Source of the DNA: an uncultured Desulfovibrio sp.
GTDB lineage: Bacteria; Desulfobacterota; Desulfovibrionia; Desulfovibrionales; Desulfovibrionaceae
DNA length: 7,798 nt
Direction: 5' to 3'
NCBI GenBank assembly: GCA_946490455.1
Contig: CAMLXE010000074.1
Location: forward strand, 1-7,798
Shown: one piece after another, positions 5,593 to 7,798 of the stretch
How the letters are laid out: the number at the start of each line of letters is the position of its first letter
How positions within the stretch are numbered: the first letter of the stretch is position 1
Notes under the pieces: model-generated
Seen by the model: only the letters and a program-made list of their open reading frames with translations
Databases searched by the model: none
Told to the model about the DNA's origin: nothing
Made by a program: the position numbers and the translations under genes

Positions 5593-6372
5593 TCAGTTTT
5601 CCGTCAGTGCCTCGTAAATTTGCCTGGTCAGAGCAAAATGCGTATCCCTGTCCTGACAGGAGGCGTTGCCGAAGCAGGGATTGTCCAGCCAGAGAATCCG
5701 TCTGGCCGGATGACCGTTGAGTACCATGACATGCTTGCCGAGAAAGACCGCTTCCGCCACATTGTGCGTGACCAGAACACAGGTGGGGCGCCGGCGCTGC
5801 CACAGCGAGAGAACCGTACTCTGGAGATGTTCGCGGGTCAACGCATCCAGAGAGGAAAAGGGCTCGTCCATGAGCAGAATCTCAGGTTCCGTAATCAGCG
5901 CACGCCCGATGGCAATCCGCTGTCTCTGCCCCCCGGAAAGCTGAATGGGGTAACGTTCTTCAAGGCCGGAAAGCCCCAGCTCCTCAAGCATGTTCCGGAC
6001 GGCTTCCTTCCGGGCGGAGGCCGGAACCCCGTGCAGCGCCAGCGGCAGAGCCAGATTGTCTTCCACCGTTTTCCACGGGAAGAGTCCGTAATCCTGAAGC
6101 ACAAAGGCAATGCGCCCCTGCTTGCGGTTGGCTCTGGGGGGGCCGCCCATGCGGATATGCCCCCGTGTCGGCGTGTCCAGCCCTGCCAGAAGATAGAGGA
6201 GGGTACTCTTGCCGCACCCCGAAGGACCGATCACGGCAAGCGTTTCGCCTCTGGGCAGCGTGAAGGAAAGGTCTGCAAGAACCGGAACGCCGTCATAGTC
6301 CCTGCAAAGTCCCTCGACCTGAATATCGGCCGCTTCCACATCCCGCTGCGGGCGTTTCGGACCTATTGGCAT
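5593..6372 (-). CDS. ABC importer ATP-binding protein, SsuB/TauB type
   Basis: This 259-residue ATPase drives the importer encoded around it. It has Walker A GPSGCGKST (49-57), a Q-loop at Gln93 in LQDYGLFPW, the signature LSGGQ (145-149), Walker B ILLMDEP (165-171) with catalytic Glu170, a D-loop SSLDA (173-177) and switch His203 in VTHN. The LFPW and EDNLALPL segments after the Q-loop are typical of the nitrate/sulfonate/taurine subfamily. The ATG at 6372 is preferred: AGGA lies 6 bases upstream, and it overlaps the binding-protein gene by 10 bases, as in coupled operons. The frame stays open to an ATG at 6426, which would deepen the overlap and add 18 residues without homology-like character. 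All catalytic residues are intact. Confidence 0.95.
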   Translation of the reverse strand: MPIGPKRPQRDVEAADIQVEGLCRDYDGVPVLADLSFTLPRGETLAVIGPSGCGKSTLLYLLAGLDTPTRGHIRMGGPPRANRKQGRIAFVLQDYGLFPWKTVEDNLALPLALHGVPASARKEAVRNMLEELGLSGLEERYPIQLSGGQRQRIAIGRALITEPEILLMDEPFSSLDALTREHLQSTVLSLWQRRRPTCVLVTHNVAEAVFLGKHVMVLNGHPARRILWLDNPCFGNASCQDRDTHFALTRQIYEALTEN

Positions 6373-7307
6373 ACAACGTCCTGATAGGCCGGTACCTGAC
6401 GCAGCATGCGGTTTTGCTGCATCCACTCAATGAAGGTCTGCATGTCACGTTCCCGGGGCAGGCCGAGCGGTGTCTTTTCCATGTCGAAGCGCACCATGAC
6501 GTACTTGACGGCGGCATCCCGCGGCAGCAGTCCCTTGGCTTCCATGACCTTTCTGTAGGCTTCGGGATTGGCATTGATGCGTTCGGCAGCCTTTTTGAGC
6601 GCGGCACGAAATCCGGCAACCCTCGTCCTACCGTCCGGCGCATCGGTCACCCTCCCCTTCAGGGCAATGACAGCCAGCGGAATATCCAGATTCCGGTCAT
6701 CCAGAATGGTCCGCGCACCCCTGGCCTCGACCAGCGAGAGCAGCGGTTCGGGGAGCAGGGCCGATTCGATCCGGCCACTCAGGAGCATCTGCAACCGCAC
6801 GGAAATCTGACGGATATCCTGCCGGTTGAGAAAATCGTCGGCAACCTTCTCATCGGCAAGGAGTCTGGTGAGGAGAAAGTCGATGATGGTTGCACTGGAA
6901 ACCGCAATTTCCTTGCCTTCCAGATCGGCAAGCGTCGTGGCCGTGGAACGGGGAGAGACCACAATGCCGAAATGACGGATGGAGGGCATGGCGTGGGAGG
7001 TGGTGGCCACAATGGCCTGCGGTGCGCCATTTTCGTTCTGCATGAGCACATTGATGATGTCACCGAAATGCCCGTCCAGCGCGTTGCCACGCATGGCGGC
7101 GCCCAGTTCCAGCGCACTCTGGAAGGGAATGAGTTCCACTTCAAGGCCTTCTTCGGCAAAAAGCCCTTCATCGGCAGCCACATGTAGAATGAGCGAGTCG
7201 GCGGCCGGGAGCGTACCGATCTTCAGCGCACTGTGCGCGGGAACCGTTCCGAACGATACGGCAAGAAACAGGACAAGACAGGAAAAAACAAGACGGCGAA
7301 ACACCAT
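6363..7307 (-). CDS. ABC importer substrate-binding protein, SsuA/NMT1-like
   Basis: This 314-residue periplasmic receptor delivers the ligand to the permease/ATPase pair encoded downstream. Residues 1-26 are a signal peptide ending in PAHS before ALKIG. Cys10 falls inside the hydrophobic core and is not a convincing lipobox. After the first strand (ALKIGTLPAADS), HVAADEGLFAEEGLEVELI (42-60) is the hallmark N-terminal element of the SsuA/THI5-NMT1 superfamily. GNALDGHFGDIINVL (74-88) and SARE-like ESALLPEPLLSL (181-192) fit the two-lobed fold. The ATG at 7307 is chosen because GAGG lies 5 bases upstream; a GTG at 7313 in the same frame would sit on that ribosome site. Known ligands of this superfamily include sulfonates, taurine, nitrate and pyrimidine precursors, and the sequence alone does not choose among them. 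Confidence 0.92.
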   Translation of the reverse strand: MVFRRLVFSCLVLFLAVSFGTVPAHSALKIGTLPAADSLILHVAADEGLFAEEGLEVELIPFQSALELGAAMRGNALDGHFGDIINVLMQNENGAPQAIVATTSHAMPSIRHFGIVVSPRSTATTLADLEGKEIAVSSATIIDFLLTRLLADEKVADDFLNRQDIRQISVRLQMLLSGRIESALLPEPLLSLVEARGARTILDDRNLDIPLAVIALKGRVTDAPDGRTRVAGFRAALKKAAERINANPEAYRKVMEAKGLLPRDAAVKYVMVRFDMEKTPLGLPRERDMQTFIEWMQQNRMLRQVPAYQDVVCQ

Positions 7308-7312
7308 GCTCA

Positions 7313-7316
7313 CCTC
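7313..7316 (-). promoter_or_regulatory. Ribosome binding site deciding the binding-protein start
   Basis: GAGG on the minus strand sits 5 bases before the ATG at 7307. A GTG at 7313 overlaps this element, so the ATG is the better start. Confidence 0.6.
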
Positions 7317-7345
7317 GTTTGCAGGAAAATGGGATACATCGCGTC

Positions 7346-7375
7346 ATACTATGCTCTGGGGGTGTCCAAGGTCAA
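7346..7375 (-). promoter_or_regulatory. Candidate promoter of the ABC transporter operon
   Basis: On the minus strand TTGACC (7375-7370, five of six to the -35 consensus) and TAGTAT (7351-7346, four of six to the -10 consensus) are separated by 18 bases. The predicted start near 7339 leaves a leader of about 32 bases before the binding-protein ATG. The slightly long spacer contains CCTTGG and CCAGAG, a poor dyad that faintly recalls the operators in long-spacer MerR-type promoters; the symmetry is too imperfect to claim it. This is the only good promoter candidate upstream of the four-gene cluster. Confidence 0.5.
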
Positions 7376-7798
7376 GGAAGAGCAAAAGGGGCCGTGCGTC
7401 CGGCGTGGTCTTCGCTCCACTGGAATCCCATGAAGGCGCCGTTCGCCGTGGCGAGTGCCGGCCTTCTTGCGCCTGCCTGTCCGAAGAATGCAGGGGAGGC
7501 AGAGCCGGAGCCGCAGCCCGTGAGGATGCGCAGAATGTGGTCAGGAAGCCTTGCGGCACGTTCGCAGAGACAGACGCCGCACGACTGTCCGCTTCTGGAA
7601 GGGGCTGTGATGCTGTGTCTTTCCCGGCGCAGCATTGCAAGACACATCAGACTCTGCCGGGGTCGGTGATGACCGTACCTTTCCCGAATGGACGGACTTC
7701 GGCATGCGCAAACGAACGGAACGACGTCGAAAGCGTCATGCCGCTTCTTCGGCAGAAGAAGGCGTTGCAGCCTCTGGAGTGGTCCGTGTGGACTGGAG
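7376..7798. other. Stretch without a convincing gene
   Basis: No frame here looks like a real gene. A minus-strand frame is open from the right edge to a stop at 7372 (about 141 codons), but its product is rich in Arg, Ser, Pro, Cys and His, lacks a hydrophobic core and has no good ribosome site. Another minus-strand frame enters from the right edge and stops at a TGA (7738-7736); its last 20 residues, ending PSSAEEAA, could be the tail of an upstream gene, but 20 codons do not decide it. The stretch contains inverted repeats, including the one at 7608-7649 and TGCGGC/GCCGCA near 7553-7582. No tRNA, known riboswitch or CRISPR pattern is evident. Confidence 0.5.
7608..7649. repeat. Inverted repeat (bulged hairpin) in the gene-free stretch
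   Basis: On the plus strand GTGTCTT (7615-7621) pairs with AAGACAC (7639-7645). The stem is extended by TGAT (7608-7611) pairing with ATCA (7646-7649) across a 3-base bulge, giving 11 pairs around a 17-base loop. There is no T tract on either side, so it is not an intrinsic terminator. It could be part of a structured RNA or an operator, or chance. Confidence 0.4.

Noticed and set aside
5524..7187. Long plus-strand open frames (5524-6384 and 6366-7187) opposite the ATPase and binding-protein genes
   Set aside because: Both lie antisense to genes with intact family motifs, and their products have no domain signature or convincing ribosome site.
6490..7307. Considered whether the binding protein is a lipoprotein because of Cys10
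   Set aside because: The cysteine lies at the start of the hydrophobic core, preceded by VFS rather than a lipobox, and a normal signal peptidase I site follows near residue 26.
7647..7739. A 30-codon minus-strand frame whose ATG overlaps the TGA at 7738-7736
   Set aside because: The overlap looks like translational coupling, but the frame is very short, has no clear ribosome site and no recognisable product.
7372..7797. Minus-strand open frame of about 141 codons running in from the right edge
   Set aside because: The product is rich in Arg, Ser, Pro, Cys and His without a hydrophobic core or motif, and its internal ATG codons lack ribosome sites. Its stop overlaps the candidate promoter. 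Flanking sequence could change this view.

Overview
The window reads as chromosomal DNA of a Gram-negative bacterium. It encodes a periplasmic Do-family protease and several exported or inner-membrane proteins, has moderately high G+C by eye, and uses G/C-ending codons. The style would fit a Desulfovibrionaceae-like lineage, but this is an impression from gene content, not a database result. All well-supported genes lie on the minus strand, so transcription runs from the right end to the left. I see no insertion sequence, CRISPR array, tRNA or rRNA.

In transcription order, a roughly 490-base stretch at the right (7308-7798) has no convincing gene but holds a candidate promoter. A compact four-gene cluster follows: a SsuA/NMT1-type substrate-binding protein, a SsuB/TauB-type ATPase overlapping it by 10 bases, a half-size AbrB-family membrane protein, and a SsuC/TauC-type permease starting 1 base after the AbrB stop. 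This is a complete ABC importer with an extra membrane gene inserted between ATPase and permease. About 100 bases further on are two tandem fluoride-channel (CrcB/Fluc) genes 5 bases apart, whose charge distributions predict opposite membrane orientations, as expected of an obligate antiparallel heterodimer. A 96-residue exported protein of unknown function follows, then an AI-2E/PerM-family membrane protein.

Leftmost is a DegP/HtrA-type protease with catalytic triad and two PDZ domains. It has its own strong sigma70-like promoter, and a terminator-like hairpin lies across its probable transcription start. A second strong terminator closes the protease gene. At the extreme left edge there is a possible start codon of a further minus-strand gene.

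Translated starts were moved inward from the longest open frames where ribosome binding sites or signal peptides supported it (protease, exported small protein, permease, ATPase, binding protein). The most interesting points are the opposite-topology Fluc pair, the single-repeat AbrB protein inside an ABC operon, and the promoter-embedded terminator ahead of the protease.
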